From: Chromatiales bacterium (ex Bugula neritina AB1) | GTDB taxonomy: Bacteria; Pseudomonadota; Gammaproteobacteria; Granulosicoccales; Granulosicoccaceae | NCBI GenBank assembly: GCA_001730015.1 | Contig: MDLA01000072.1 | Location: 1 to 48,671, forward strand | Reading direction: 5' to 3' | DNA length: 48,671 bases | Shown: positions 1-9,387 of the stretch, in pieces | Layout: each line of letters begins with the position of its first letter | Numbering within the stretch: the stretch's first letter is position 1 | Made by a program: the position numbers and the translations under genes | Notes under the pieces: model-generated | What the model was told of the DNA's origin: nothing | Database searches by the model: none | The model's input: only the letters and a program-made list of their open reading frames with translations

Positions 1-232
1 ACAGTGGATTTCCTTCTCGCGTCGAATACTTGCTGATATTTGCAAGAGAAAAAATCTCTGTGGAATCAAAGATCAACTGGAATTCCGTCAATCCCGTGAA
101 TAATGCGGGTTAAATATTGCCGGAGAGTTAGACGCAGCAACGTGATTGAATTCACATGTTCTTTCAGGTGCGTGTCCTTGTTTTATTTCACTTATTTTAG
201 TGTTGTTTGCTCAGCCGTCTGAATAGCGGAAA

Positions 233-1534
233 CTAACCCAGAAGGGCAGTCAGAAATTCCAACCCTCGCTGCCCGCTCCAAAATGCTGCAATCCCGATAC
301 AAGGTAGCGCGATTACCCACTTAACCGGTACAACAACAGCCGGAAAATTACGGCCGATTAAGTACAACAGCGGCCACAGCATTACTACAACTGCTAATTG
401 ACCAAGCTCAACCCCAACGTTAAAAGATAATAAACTCACCCATAGGTTTGGAGAGCTGACACCCAGTATTTCCCGCAAAACAAACGAGAACCCTAATCCA
501 TGCAGCATGCCAATGAGTACAGTGATAACCACTCCCTTACCGTGTGCTGTAGTGCTGCCGATTGCATATACCGCCGCAATAACAATAGAAATGGCAATAC
601 CCGTTTCAACCAGTGGTACAAACCACGGAAAATCGGGCGCATACCCAAAAAACCCTAAAGTCAGCGTTAACATATGCCCGATAGTGAATCCACTAACGCG
701 CCAGATCAAAACCGGCAACGCCGCAGCACCAAGCACCAGGCATACAACAAATAGCAGGTGGTCATAACCACTGAGTATATGGTGCACGCCTTCCACCACA
801 AAGGTACTGGCAGCAGCCCAACTAGAATTTGAAATTTCAACCGGCTGATCAATCAAGCCTTTTATACGAAAAATCTTCGGTGGTATTTCAGCATAGTCGA
901 CAATCAGGTTTGCCGTATCGTCCTGGCCCGGTAAACGAGGATTGAGATCGCTAGAAATCTGATAATTCGACACTGCATCCACGCCGCGATACTGCAACAG
1001 AACATCAACGACAACATCACCTACAAACGGTGCCGGCTCTATACGCTGTGTTGTGTGTTTTGCAAACGCTCTTTTTGCTTCCTCCAACGTGCTGAAAGGC
1101 GGTTGAGATAGCCCAGTGAACAATGAAACTGCTTTTACCTCTGCTTTTAGTTGTTGCCCGCTTGTCTCTATTGTATGCCCCTGGCGGGCAATCTCACCAA
1201 GGCCAAGCGGATCCGTTGTTAACGCGCTAAAATCAACATAGTGCATTAACTCACCGTCAACAATTTTATTGCTGGTAAACGGTGCCGGCAAACGGCTTCC
1301 ATCTGTCTGCCCTGCACCAACTCGGTCAGCAACCAGATAAGGCATTGGCAAGCGCAAAAAAACATCGACGCCATTATCGACGTGCTCGATGTGCATGATG
1401 CGAATATTTAAGTTGAGCTTAAAGTGGGCAGAAACAGGTGTTGTTACACACAGCAACAGAAGTAATAACAACAAACAACACTGGCAACTGAATCGGGCGA
1501 CATTGCGTCGCCCGAGTTTGACTGTACTATTCAA
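233..1534 (-). CDS. HupE/UreJ-like membrane protein
   Basis: This 433-residue protein belongs by pattern to the HupE/UreJ_2 family. Some members of that family are linked to nickel or cobalt uptake; others are uncharacterised. A leucine-rich signal segment (about residues 18-36) precedes a soluble, extracytoplasmic-looking stretch to about residue 240. Several membrane segments then carry the family histidines in HHILSGYDHLLF, GHMLTLTLGFF and MLHGLGFSF. The start is a TTG with no clear Shine-Dalgarno sequence, and no in-frame ATG lies before the signal peptide, so the exact start is uncertain. It lies 41 bases downstream of the metallo-hydrolase gene on the same strand, so the two may be cotranscribed. 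The family call is firm; the transported substrate is unknown. Confidence 0.85.
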   Translation of the reverse strand: MNSTVKLGRRNVARFSCQCCLLLLLLLLCVTTPVSAHFKLNLNIRIMHIEHVDNGVDVFLRLPMPYLVADRVGAGQTDGSRLPAPFTSNKIVDGELMHYVDFSALTTDPLGLGEIARQGHTIETSGQQLKAEVKAVSLFTGLSQPPFSTLEEAKRAFAKHTTQRIEPAPFVGDVVVDVLLQYRGVDAVSNYQISSDLNPRLPGQDDTANLIVDYAEIPPKIFRIKGLIDQPVEISNSSWAAASTFVVEGVHHILSGYDHLLFVVCLVLGAAALPVLIWRVSGFTIGHMLTLTLGFFGYAPDFPWFVPLVETGIAISIVIAAVYAIGSTTAHGKGVVITVLIGMLHGLGFSFVLREILGVSSPNLWVSLLSFNVGVELGQLAVVVMLWPLLYLIGRNFPAVVVPVKWVIALPCIGIAAFWSGQRGLEFLTALLG

Positions 1535-1575
1535 TAGATCGCAAACAATCCGAATACCAACTATTTATCTGACGG

Positions 1576-2508
1576 CTACTTTTCCGCAGTGACCATATTG
1601 TGCGAACCAAAGTAATACACGTGGCCCTGCTTTCCCTCGAGGTCTGCTTTGGTCAAAGTTACCGATGGTGCGTCGAGCATGGTGTTTTCGTGGGTTTCAG
1701 CCCACTCGGTCGCTGGTAGCAAGGTGGATGTGTAGTACGTAGTCTCAGGCACCAAGTAATGATGAGGGATAGCAATTTTAGCATTAGTCATTGCCAACAC
1801 GGCGTCGGCCTGCTCGTAGTCGAGAATATGTTTTGAGCCATCAACCGGAACAAACACAACATCAATATCACCTATTTTCTCTTTTATTTCTGCAGTTGGC
1901 TCAGGACGATTGTCTCCCCACATCAGTAAACGCATACCGCCGGTTTCAATAATGTACATGGTGTTATCCATGTGGCGAAAATTGTCCACACAAGGATCAT
2001 CACGCCCCTCGAATTGCTTAACGGCTTCTGTCCACGGCACCAGGCCCGGCGCTACACACTGATGCTTGTCAGCAAGGCCCGTGATTTTTACGTCTCCTAA
2101 CTCAAACGAACCACCCATTCTATCGAGCAGCATGTTGGCATCGATTTTATCCAGCGCATCGTGGTCAAAGTGCGCGTGAGTGGACATGCCAATATCTACC
2201 TCTGCGGCCGGATATTCCACGTGGTACCACAGCCCCCACGCGCCCGATGGATCGTTGCGCCAGGGATCAACGATTATCGAAATGCCACGTGGCGAAGTAA
2301 CCTGAAAAGACGAATTGCTGAAGTAGGCGATTTCAACGCCGTCTACTGCTTCGCGTGTACCGCCTTCATTCTGTATCTGAATGATTCGATCGTGATTGAG
2401 TCCAGACTTCCATGAAGTCAGACCAGTCCCCTGAACCTGAGTAACCCCCAACATAACACCGCCAGTCACCACTGATGCGATGCCAAGCCTTTGCCATTTA
2501 GCCAGCAT
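1576..2508 (-). CDS. Exported MBL-fold metallo-hydrolase (UlaG-like)
   Basis: This is a 310-residue protein with an N-terminal signal peptide or membrane anchor followed by a metallo-beta-lactamase fold. The metal-binding motif reads STHAHFDHDALD, and later residues such as WGDNRPEP and IPHHY fit the remaining ligand positions of the lipoprotein-like/UlaG branch. The start at 2508 is chosen because GGGAGA lies six bases upstream; a longer open frame to 2550 has no such site. The likely location is periplasmic or membrane-attached. The natural substrate cannot be told from sequence. It is upstream of, and cooriented with, the HupE-like gene. Confidence 0.85.
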   Translation of the reverse strand: MLAKWQRLGIASVVTGGVMLGVTQVQGTGLTSWKSGLNHDRIIQIQNEGGTREAVDGVEIAYFSNSSFQVTSPRGISIIVDPWRNDPSGAWGLWYHVEYPAAEVDIGMSTHAHFDHDALDKIDANMLLDRMGGSFELGDVKITGLADKHQCVAPGLVPWTEAVKQFEGRDDPCVDNFRHMDNTMYIIETGGMRLLMWGDNRPEPTAEIKEKIGDIDVVFVPVDGSKHILDYEQADAVLAMTNAKIAIPHHYLVPETTYYTSTLLPATEWAETHENTMLDAPSVTLTKADLEGKQGHVYYFGSHNMVTAEK

Positions 2509-2795
2509 TGTTTTCTCCCGATGTGGACAGTAGTCCCATGGTCGACCCACGAAACCCTTACGCTGTGGAAGACTATCAAGCCCTATGCACTACCGCAAAT
2601 ACTTTATTACACCGGCTGCTTCCAGGCATACACCGCAGCATTTACAGGGACAGTCACTCGTTCATTAGTTTGCGTGGTTTTGTCACAGCGGTTACTTCCT
2701 GCAGCAAATTACATTACAAATACTGCCGTAACGCATGATATTTGCAATGAGATGTGGTTCACACTTCTCCTTTTGCGATGTCTGTCCTAATTTCA

Positions 2796-3117
2796 TCACT
2801 CCTGCGCTAATTCGCTTCTCGATGGCTCATTGATCAGTTTGATTGGCGGATGCTATGCGATTCCCGAGCGGGGTATCGTACCAGGCAAGTAAGTTCGCGA
2901 CTTCGTCATCATTCAGGTGCTCACTCAAAGCCTCTTCAATCGAGCGGTGAACTAGTGGTGCCGTCATGCTGCTTTGCAGTGCCCGGCTAACCACGCGGGC
3001 TATTTGAGGATCTCCAGTATCAGCAGTCAGTTGCTCCTCACTGATTTCAGACGAGATTATCTTTGGCATAGCGGCGATCGATTCAGAAATGAACTCGGCG
3101 ATAAAGTATTGCGAACT
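2796..3117 (-). pseudogene. Remnant of a DUF2059-like protein
   Basis: The frame directly after the metallopeptidase stop codon is open and reads as helical protein, with the segment NLLAWYDTPLGNRI typical of the DUF2059 core. There is no convincing upstream beginning or signal peptide. An in-frame ATG at 3069 gives 80 residues ending at 2827. In the next frame, the sequence after about 2845 continues as a plausible C-terminus (INEPSRSELAQE, ending at 2796), which suggests a frameshift near 2840. I read it as a gene that lost its 5' end at the junction with the restriction operon and was then frameshifted. A short real protein from 3069 cannot be excluded. Confidence 0.45.
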
Positions 3118-3894
3118 CTAGTCATTGAGAAACAACTCAGCCATATTATCCAGGTGCTGTTTGTTTGATTTCCACTCAGGCATCACTTGCCTCAGTAATC
3201 GATAAAATCGCTCGCCGTGATTGTGTTCCTTGATATGGCAAAGCTCATGCAGGATTACATAGTCGATGCAGTCCCTGGGCGCTTTGACTAAATGCGGATT
3301 GAGTATAAGTGTGCCCTGTGTGGAGCAGCTGCCCCATTGCTTTTTCATCGACAAGATGCGGAACTCTGGCAGATCATTAACCCAGCTAGCCTGTGGTAAC
3401 AACTGCTGCAATCTAGCGTTGAATATATAATGCGCCCGTACGCGATACCATTGCTTTATAAGTTCCCTGACATGCTCAGCTTTGTCGGCTCGAAACTTGG
3501 GCAAGTGGACTAATAATTTCCCGCGCTCCATTTTTACTCGCGGGGCAGAGTCAGTGTTTTCCACGACCTTCAACACATAACGTCGGCCCAGGTAGAACTG
3601 CATTTCGCCACTGACATAACGTCGGGGCTGCACATGGAACTGTTGATCGCCAAACGATTGCAGGCTGTTGTAAATCCATTTAGCGCGTTTCATCACGGCA
3701 TCGTGAATATCATTCGCATTCGCGTCTTTCGGTGCACTGACAACAACCTGGGAATCCGGTGTTACGCGTATGCTGATTTTCCTGGGTTTTCCAGCTGCAG
3801 CCACCTTGCGCTTGACGTGATAAGCCACATGTACGTTGCCGTAAATGAAGGTGCATGACTTCAAGCTTTCTGAATCTGAGGCGCACGCTGTCAT
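3118..3894 (-). CDS. YgjP/DUF45-type zinc metallopeptidase-like protein
   Basis: This 258-residue protein has the DUF45 (YgjP, SprT-like) fold. The zinc motif HELCHIKEHNHGERF lies near the C-terminus, preceded by the family signature MKKQWGSCS. DUF45 proteins are predicted zinc metallopeptidases, and they often sit at the end of type I restriction operons. The ATG overlaps the hsdR stop codon in an ATGA arrangement (3891-3894), so it is probably translationally coupled to hsdR and the last gene of that operon. Its role in restriction is not established. The family call is confident; any substrate would be a guess. Confidence 0.88.
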   Translation of the reverse strand: MTACASDSESLKSCTFIYGNVHVAYHVKRKVAAAGKPRKISIRVTPDSQVVVSAPKDANANDIHDAVMKRAKWIYNSLQSFGDQQFHVQPRRYVSGEMQFYLGRRYVLKVVENTDSAPRVKMERGKLLVHLPKFRADKAEHVRELIKQWYRVRAHYIFNARLQQLLPQASWVNDLPEFRILSMKKQWGSCSTQGTLILNPHLVKAPRDCIDYVILHELCHIKEHNHGERFYRLLRQVMPEWKSNKQHLDNMAELFLND

Positions 3895-6800
3895 TCTTGC
3901 GTGTATCCAGCCAGACCGAGGCGGGTAATTTGTATCACCTCTGCTATGAGTGATTGTGCTTTCTCCAGCCCGATATCGTTGAATAACACGGGTAACAATC
4001 CTAGCTTTATCTGATTCTCGATCTCTTGTGGGTTAATTGAATACTCGGCTACCGATTTACGCACTACGTCGTCGATCTGCAAAGAAAATTTCAGACATTG
4101 CTCTTCACTCAAAGGCAATGGCTCGTCAAGCTGCATTAGAAAAAGACCATAATACGCCTGCACATGTCGCTTGATGGTTGGGTCAAGTACATCAAACTTT
4201 TTATTGGGTAGTCCGGTAACTTCCCTTGCATCTACCTGGCTCTCGAAGTCTGCAAACATCAGGTATTGCTTGACGGGTGCATCGAACATCTCTTTGGCCT
4301 GCTCAATAGCCTGCTGTAGCAGCTTTGAGAAATAAGCCTGCGCGTAGGGATCATCGGCAAGCTCTTGTTCTATCTTGCGGGTTACGCGACCAGTGATTCT
4401 GTCGCGCCGGTTGCGTGCTTCATCGTCACTCAGGGTTTCCGGGTTGGCCTCTTTGCCTAAGTTGCTGACCAGATAGGCCCCTTCTGGTTCGTAGATCGCG
4501 ACACCGCCTATATGCTTGTCCAGCAGTGCGCGGATACTGTCGGCATAGGCATCATAGTCGACCGTCTCTTCGGCATCTTCGCGTACTTGCTGGCGCAGCT
4601 GCGTCATCATCTTTAACGTGTCTTTGTATAGCTGTCGCTTGTCATCAAGGCTTTTGTCGGCGAAGTAGGTGGCAGATTGCAGTGCTACTTTCATGCAATT
4701 AGCAAAGGCGGTGAGGGCTGTGTAGAAATCGTCGCGTTGCTTGAGATTGAGATCGGTCAGCTGTCCATCAATAGTTTCGATACGCGGGCTCAGTGCCTGG
4801 CGCAGTGCGGGGCCATCCTGTTTGTTTTTAACATTTGCAAACAGGCTCCAGAGATCGTTATACAGCCCGGGCAGTTTTTTGTATTCCGTATCCATGCGGT
4901 TATACATGCCCTTCAAGTCATCGATATCAAACCCGTCCTGTGTGCGCTCGGCCAGGTCCTGGTATTTTTCAATGGTGGAATCCAGCTCTTTCAGAATGCC
5001 ACGGTAGTCAATCAGGTAGCCAAATTCTTTTTTACTGTGCAAACGATTAACGCGAGCAATGGCCTGAATCAGGTTGTGCTGTTTTAAGGGTTTATCGATA
5101 TAGAGTACGGTATTTCGGGGTTCATCAAAGCCCGTCAGCAGCTTGTCTACAACGATCATCAAGTCTGGGCCGTTCTCTTTGGAGAACTCGGAAATAATAT
5201 GATCGGTATAGTGTTTTTCATCCTGCGAGCCGACATTCTCCTTCCACCAGTTTTGTACTAGATCTTTGGATTCGGTATCGATATCATCATGGCCTTCCCG
5301 TGTGTCTGGTGGAGACATCGCCACTACAGATGTCACTTTGCCAATTTTGTCCAGCAACTGCTTGTAGGCAATGGCAGAAGCCTTGGAGTCGCAGGCTAGT
5401 TGGCCTTTCAAACCTTGTTGTTTGAAGTTCTGAAAGTGATCGGATATGTCATGCGCTATCAGTTCCAGCCGTCCTTCAACCTGATATATCTGGCCCTTGC
5501 TGGAGAACTTGCGTTTAAGGTCTGTGCGTTGTTTGCTGGAGAGCTTATCGGTGATGCGATCAAACCAGGCGTCTATGGCTTCATCATTGGTATTAAGCTC
5601 GGGGATACGCTCCTCGTAGAGCAGTGGCGTGACTGTGCCATCCTGTACCGCCTGTTGCATGGTGTAGGAATGAATGATAGTGCCAAATTTGTTCTCGGTT
5701 TTATCATCCTTCAGCAGCGGGGTTCCAGTGAACGCGATGAAGGCAGCTTTGGGTAGCGCTTGCTTCATGCGGATGCTGTTTTCACCGCTTTGGCTGCGAT
5801 GGCCTTCATCGATCAGCACTAGCATATCGGCGCTGTCGTTATAACAAGCAGGTTGGTTTATCGCCGTGCCAAATTTGTTGATGATAGAAAAGATGATCCG
5901 CTCGTTGCCGCTACCTATCTGCTCGGCCAGACGCTTGCCGGTGGTGGCCATCGCATCTACCCGGTCTTTGTCCAGTACAGCGCCACCTGATACAAAGTTT
6001 CTCGCCAACTGCTTTTCTAAATCGACCCGGTCGGTTACGACCACTACCCGGCACTGGGCAAGTTCAGACAACCAGATCAGGGCTTTGGATAGAAACACCA
6101 TCGTGAATGATTTACCGGAGCCGGTGGTGTGCCAGACAACGCCACCTTTACGTGCCCCTTTTTCATCAAATGAGGTAATGCGTTCCAGCAACGCCTTGAT
6201 GCCAAACACCTGTTGATAGCGGGCCACGATTCTGCCGACTTTCTTGTCAAACAGTGTGAACAAGCGCGTCATGTCCAGCAAGCGGTCAGGGCGGAGCAGG
6301 GATATCAGTAAGCGATCCTGATCGGTGACTACGCGTTGGCCACTGTTAATAAGTGCTTCATATTCTTTTCGAGTGTGGGTAGGCCGATGATCAAACAGGG
6401 CGGTGAGCTGATCTTGCGACGGTGCCTGATTCTTCAATCGCAGGAACTCAGCCTCGTCTATGTGTTCTTCTTTCCACTTAGCCCAGAACGTTGTTGGTGT
6501 TCCACAGGTAGCGTAGCGCCCGTCGTTGCCGTTGATGGAAAACAGTAACTGGCTGTAAGCAAACAAATGTGGAATTTCATCGGCTTTCTGATTGCGTATG
6601 TTCTGCGAAATGCCTTCCGCCACGGTGGGTTTGCCATTAATGGATGAGTCGGGGCGTTTGGCTTCAATCACCACCCAGGGCAAGCCGTTAACAAAGCACA
6701 CAATATCGGGAATTCGTTTACCGGTGCCCTGTGCGTTTTCTACTTCCATTTCTTCAGTAACGTGGAAGTGATTTTCCTGCGGAGATACCCAGTCAATGAT

Positions 6801-7163
6801 CTGTATGGTTGGGCTGGCTTTCTTGCCATCAACAAATTCAGTAACGCCCACCCCGAACGTCAGTGCGTTATACAGTTTTTCGTTGGCCGCTTTAAGCCCT
6901 TCATTCATCGCGGGGTTAGCTAGCTGATGCACGATCTTGTCAATGGCTGACTCTGACAGTGGCCATTGCTTCCCTATGAACGGGAAGGTCTTTGTTGCCA
7001 ATACAGAGCGCAGTACAGCAGGCAAAATCACCGTAGAGCGATTGCCACGCATAGTCATGCATTCACTGGGCGAGACGAACTGATAGCCCAGTTGCGCCAG
7101 CAGTGCCAGTGCAGGAATCTTGGCGCTGTGTTCTTCATTGAAATTGGCGATGGGGTCAGTCAT
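3891..7163 (-). CDS. hsdR: Type I restriction enzyme R subunit
   Basis: This is the 1090-residue motor and nuclease subunit of a type I restriction-modification complex. The N-terminal PD-(D/E)xK nuclease is visible as PDIVCF (Asp near 153) and VIEAK (168-170). Superfamily 2 translocase motifs follow: TTGSGKS at 346-352, DEGH at 452-455 and TGTP shortly after. The length is normal for the family, with no break. The ATG at 7163 overlaps the rhuM stop by eight bases and has GGACGAG upstream; an in-frame extension to 7187 lies wholly inside rhuM and is unlikely. It would cut unmodified DNA at a distance from the HsdS recognition site after ATP-driven translocation. Confidence 0.96.
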   Translation of the reverse strand: MTDPIANFNEEHSAKIPALALLAQLGYQFVSPSECMTMRGNRSTVILPAVLRSVLATKTFPFIGKQWPLSESAIDKIVHQLANPAMNEGLKAANEKLYNALTFGVGVTEFVDGKKASPTIQIIDWVSPQENHFHVTEEMEVENAQGTGKRIPDIVCFVNGLPWVVIEAKRPDSSINGKPTVAEGISQNIRNQKADEIPHLFAYSQLLFSINGNDGRYATCGTPTTFWAKWKEEHIDEAEFLRLKNQAPSQDQLTALFDHRPTHTRKEYEALINSGQRVVTDQDRLLISLLRPDRLLDMTRLFTLFDKKVGRIVARYQQVFGIKALLERITSFDEKGARKGGVVWHTTGSGKSFTMVFLSKALIWLSELAQCRVVVVTDRVDLEKQLARNFVSGGAVLDKDRVDAMATTGKRLAEQIGSGNERIIFSIINKFGTAINQPACYNDSADMLVLIDEGHRSQSGENSIRMKQALPKAAFIAFTGTPLLKDDKTENKFGTIIHSYTMQQAVQDGTVTPLLYEERIPELNTNDEAIDAWFDRITDKLSSKQRTDLKRKFSSKGQIYQVEGRLELIAHDISDHFQNFKQQGLKGQLACDSKASAIAYKQLLDKIGKVTSVVAMSPPDTREGHDDIDTESKDLVQNWWKENVGSQDEKHYTDHIISEFSKENGPDLMIVVDKLLTGFDEPRNTVLYIDKPLKQHNLIQAIARVNRLHSKKEFGYLIDYRGILKELDSTIEKYQDLAERTQDGFDIDDLKGMYNRMDTEYKKLPGLYNDLWSLFANVKNKQDGPALRQALSPRIETIDGQLTDLNLKQRDDFYTALTAFANCMKVALQSATYFADKSLDDKRQLYKDTLKMMTQLRQQVREDAEETVDYDAYADSIRALLDKHIGGVAIYEPEGAYLVSNLGKEANPETLSDDEARNRRDRITGRVTRKIEQELADDPYAQAYFSKLLQQAIEQAKEMFDAPVKQYLMFADFESQVDAREVTGLPNKKFDVLDPTIKRHVQAYYGLFLMQLDEPLPLSEEQCLKFSLQIDDVVRKSVAEYSINPQEIENQIKLGLLPVLFNDIGLEKAQSLIAEVIQITRLGLAGYTQE

Positions 7164-8187
7164 TTTTTTTCTCGTCCAGCATTGCACGCAGTGCTGCTAT
7201 ATTAGATTGCGCGCCTTCGGCTTCATTGAGCCGACGCTGTTCATCTGTATAGCGATCAAACTCGGTTTTCGCTTTTTCATCAGCAGTCTTCTTGGACAGT
7301 GTTCCCGCATTCATAAGCACATCACGATCATTAAAACGAAGGAAGTCATCGAGTTTGGTTTGCCAGTCTTGCAGAAACACCTGCTTGCGACGTAATGCCT
7401 GATCTTCAGCAAAGTCTAGCCACATATTCACTATGCGATTCAACGCGGCAATTTCTGTTTCGTTTAAATAATTCTTGGCTATGGTTACATCCGTTTTACG
7501 AACCGCGTCGTTCTTAAAGCTGGTGAGTCCGACGTTAGGCTTATTGGCATCTACTCGCTGTGCGATAAGTTCTGCGGCCGTTAAACCCGTGCTAGCGAAG
7601 TGCAGTTTGTTCTGGATGATCTGAAAGAATTTATTGGTATCTTTGTCGGCGGGCATATAGTCGGCCGCCATGGTGAAGATTTCTTTTATTCTCAGATACA
7701 CACGGCGTTCGCTGGCACGTATGTCGCGGATGCGCTCCAGCATTTCGTCAAAGTAGTCGGGCACCGCTGACTGACCCACTGGCGGGTTTTTCAGGCGCTC
7801 GTCGTCCATGACAAAGCCCTTAACCAGATACTCCTCCAGAGTCTGGGTTGCCCAGCGTCGAAATTGAGTGCCGCGGACAGAGCGAACCCGGTAGCCCACG
7901 GCAATTACCATGGGCAAGCTATAGTGTTGAACTTCGTAGGTTTTCCCATCTGCCGCAGTTGTTCGGAATAACCGAACAACTGAATCTTGCTCCAGTTCGC
8001 CTTCGTCAATGATATTCGAGATGTGTTCACTGATGGTTGCTTTGGCCTTGCCGTACAATTCTGTGAGCATGGCCTGTGTTAGCCAAAGAGTGTCAGTTTC
8101 GAACCGGCATTCCACTTTGGTTCGGCCGTCTTCGCTCTGGAAGAGGACGAATTCGCCAGCGGGTGGTGTGTCGTTGGGGGTGTTCAT
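7156..8187 (-). CDS. RhuM family protein
   Basis: This 343-residue protein matches the RhuM (Virulence_RhuM) family: an N-terminal FVLFQSEDGRTKVECRFETD segment, the conserved stretch QHYSLPMVIAVGYRVRSVRG, then FRRWATQTLEEYL and a helical C-terminus. The biochemical function of the family is unknown, though members recur beside type I restriction genes and in genomic islands. It sits between hsdS (33 bases upstream) and hsdR (8-base overlap), so it is part of the same transcript. A modulating or accessory role in restriction is inference from position only. Confidence 0.9.
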   Translation of the reverse strand: MNTPNDTPPAGEFVLFQSEDGRTKVECRFETDTLWLTQAMLTELYGKAKATISEHISNIIDEGELEQDSVVRLFRTTAADGKTYEVQHYSLPMVIAVGYRVRSVRGTQFRRWATQTLEEYLVKGFVMDDERLKNPPVGQSAVPDYFDEMLERIRDIRASERRVYLRIKEIFTMAADYMPADKDTNKFFQIIQNKLHFASTGLTAAELIAQRVDANKPNVGLTSFKNDAVRKTDVTIAKNYLNETEIAALNRIVNMWLDFAEDQALRRKQVFLQDWQTKLDDFLRFNDRDVLMNAGTLSKKTADEKAKTEFDRYTDEQRRLNEAEGAQSNIAALRAMLDEKKND

Positions 8188-8220
8188 TTAAGTGACGGTG
8201 GGGTTGTAGTGAGTAGTGAT

Positions 8221-9387
8221 CTAGTCATCGATCTTTACCCGACGTTTGCCTGTTAGCAGTTGTTGCATTAGGGCTTTTTTTTCTTGTTTTAGTTTTTTCA
8301 GTTTAGCCATCTGACTACTGATTTTCTTTTCTGCGCATTTAAGTGAATCAGAGATTTTTTTCTGTTCCGGTAAGGTTGGAATTTGCACAGGAATTTTTTC
8401 GCAGATGGCTTTGTTGATCTTTGGTTGTGCAGAGCCAGAGTTAAATCGTCTGTAATCGAGATTCTCTAGGTACATACAAAGATAGTTGGTGTCAATGCCA
8501 GGCAATGCCTTCATTACGTGCGCGTGGTTATTTACCCATGCTTTTCCTTGAATTACGAACACATGTGGCAACGCTCTAGATAGGATGTTCTCCCCGTCTT
8601 CACCAAGCAGAATCAATTCGTCATCAAAAATGTAATTCTCCACATAATCAATTATTCCTGTTGCACCGTAGTATGGAATATCCCCTTGAATTTTGGCACG
8701 CTCTTCTTGTTTAATAGGCTTTCTCGTGCCATTTAAAAAGGTCACGCACTCTCGTAACTCGACTTTTCCCCACTCACCCTCAAACCCCGCAAACCGCTTT
8801 TTCCCCGTCAACAACTGCTGCATCAGTGCTTTATTCTGCTGCTTGCTGGCGTCGATCAGTTTTTCAGTGTTGGCGATTGCGCGATCCCAGGTTTGCAGGA
8901 TTTTGGCGATTTTTTTTTGTTCTGGGACGGATTTTGGATAGGTGAACTTTACTTTTTTTAGTTCACTGGATTTGATTCCTTTTGCTGTTGAACCAGACGA
9001 GCGTATCTCTATCGACTGCTGTCCTTTTTCAGATAGGAGTGAGTAAAGCAGAAATTCAGAATCTAAGTTTTCACCGCAGCGCAATGTGACCGTTCTTTGG
9101 CCTACCGCATAGGTTCCATTATCTGGAAATCGACACGCATTCCCTAGAGGAGCTTCGGTAGTGAATAATATATCTCCTTTACGCGGATTTCCCCGTGTCA
9201 TCCAACTGTCAAATTGATTTTCATCAATAAATTCTGCGTTGGAGAAATCTAAGTACCCCTTTCTTACGTTACGCGCTGTGATAAGAGGGATTCCTGTTTT
9301 CGCTTTTGGTACAGATTGACCACGATAATCGATGATTCTATCCAGCACAGCTTTTAGAGTGTTTTGCTCCCACCCTTCAGGAACCAT
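8221..9387 (-). CDS. hsdS: Type I specificity subunit with two target-recognition domains
   Basis: This 388-residue HsdS has the standard two-fold layout: TRD1 (about 1-150), a central coiled spacer, TRD2 (about 205-330) and a C-terminal spacer. Each spacer ends in the same signature, ALMQQLLTGKKR in the first and ALMQQLLTGKRR in the second, as expected for paired conserved regions. It would direct HsdM and HsdR to a bipartite DNA site; the recognised sequence cannot be read from the protein. Its ATG lies 11 bases inside the end of the DinD-like ORF. It is the second specificity gene in this operon; the first is a single-TRD protein upstream of hsdM. Confidence 0.95.
   Translation of the reverse strand: MVPEGWEQNTLKAVLDRIIDYRGQSVPKAKTGIPLITARNVRKGYLDFSNAEFIDENQFDSWMTRGNPRKGDILFTTEAPLGNACRFPDNGTYAVGQRTVTLRCGENLDSEFLLYSLLSEKGQQSIEIRSSGSTAKGIKSSELKKVKFTYPKSVPEQKKIAKILQTWDRAIANTEKLIDASKQQNKALMQQLLTGKKRFAGFEGEWGKVELRECVTFLNGTRKPIKQEERAKIQGDIPYYGATGIIDYVENYIFDDELILLGEDGENILSRALPHVFVIQGKAWVNNHAHVMKALPGIDTNYLCMYLENLDYRRFNSGSAQPKINKAICEKIPVQIPTLPEQKKISDSLKCAEKKISSQMAKLKKLKQEKKALMQQLLTGKRRVKIDD

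Noticed and set aside
2538..2738. Plus-strand frame starting MVDPRNPYAVEDY, divergent from the metallo-hydrolase
   Set aside because: It overlaps the promoter and leader region of the metallo-hydrolase, has no ribosome-binding site and matches no family.
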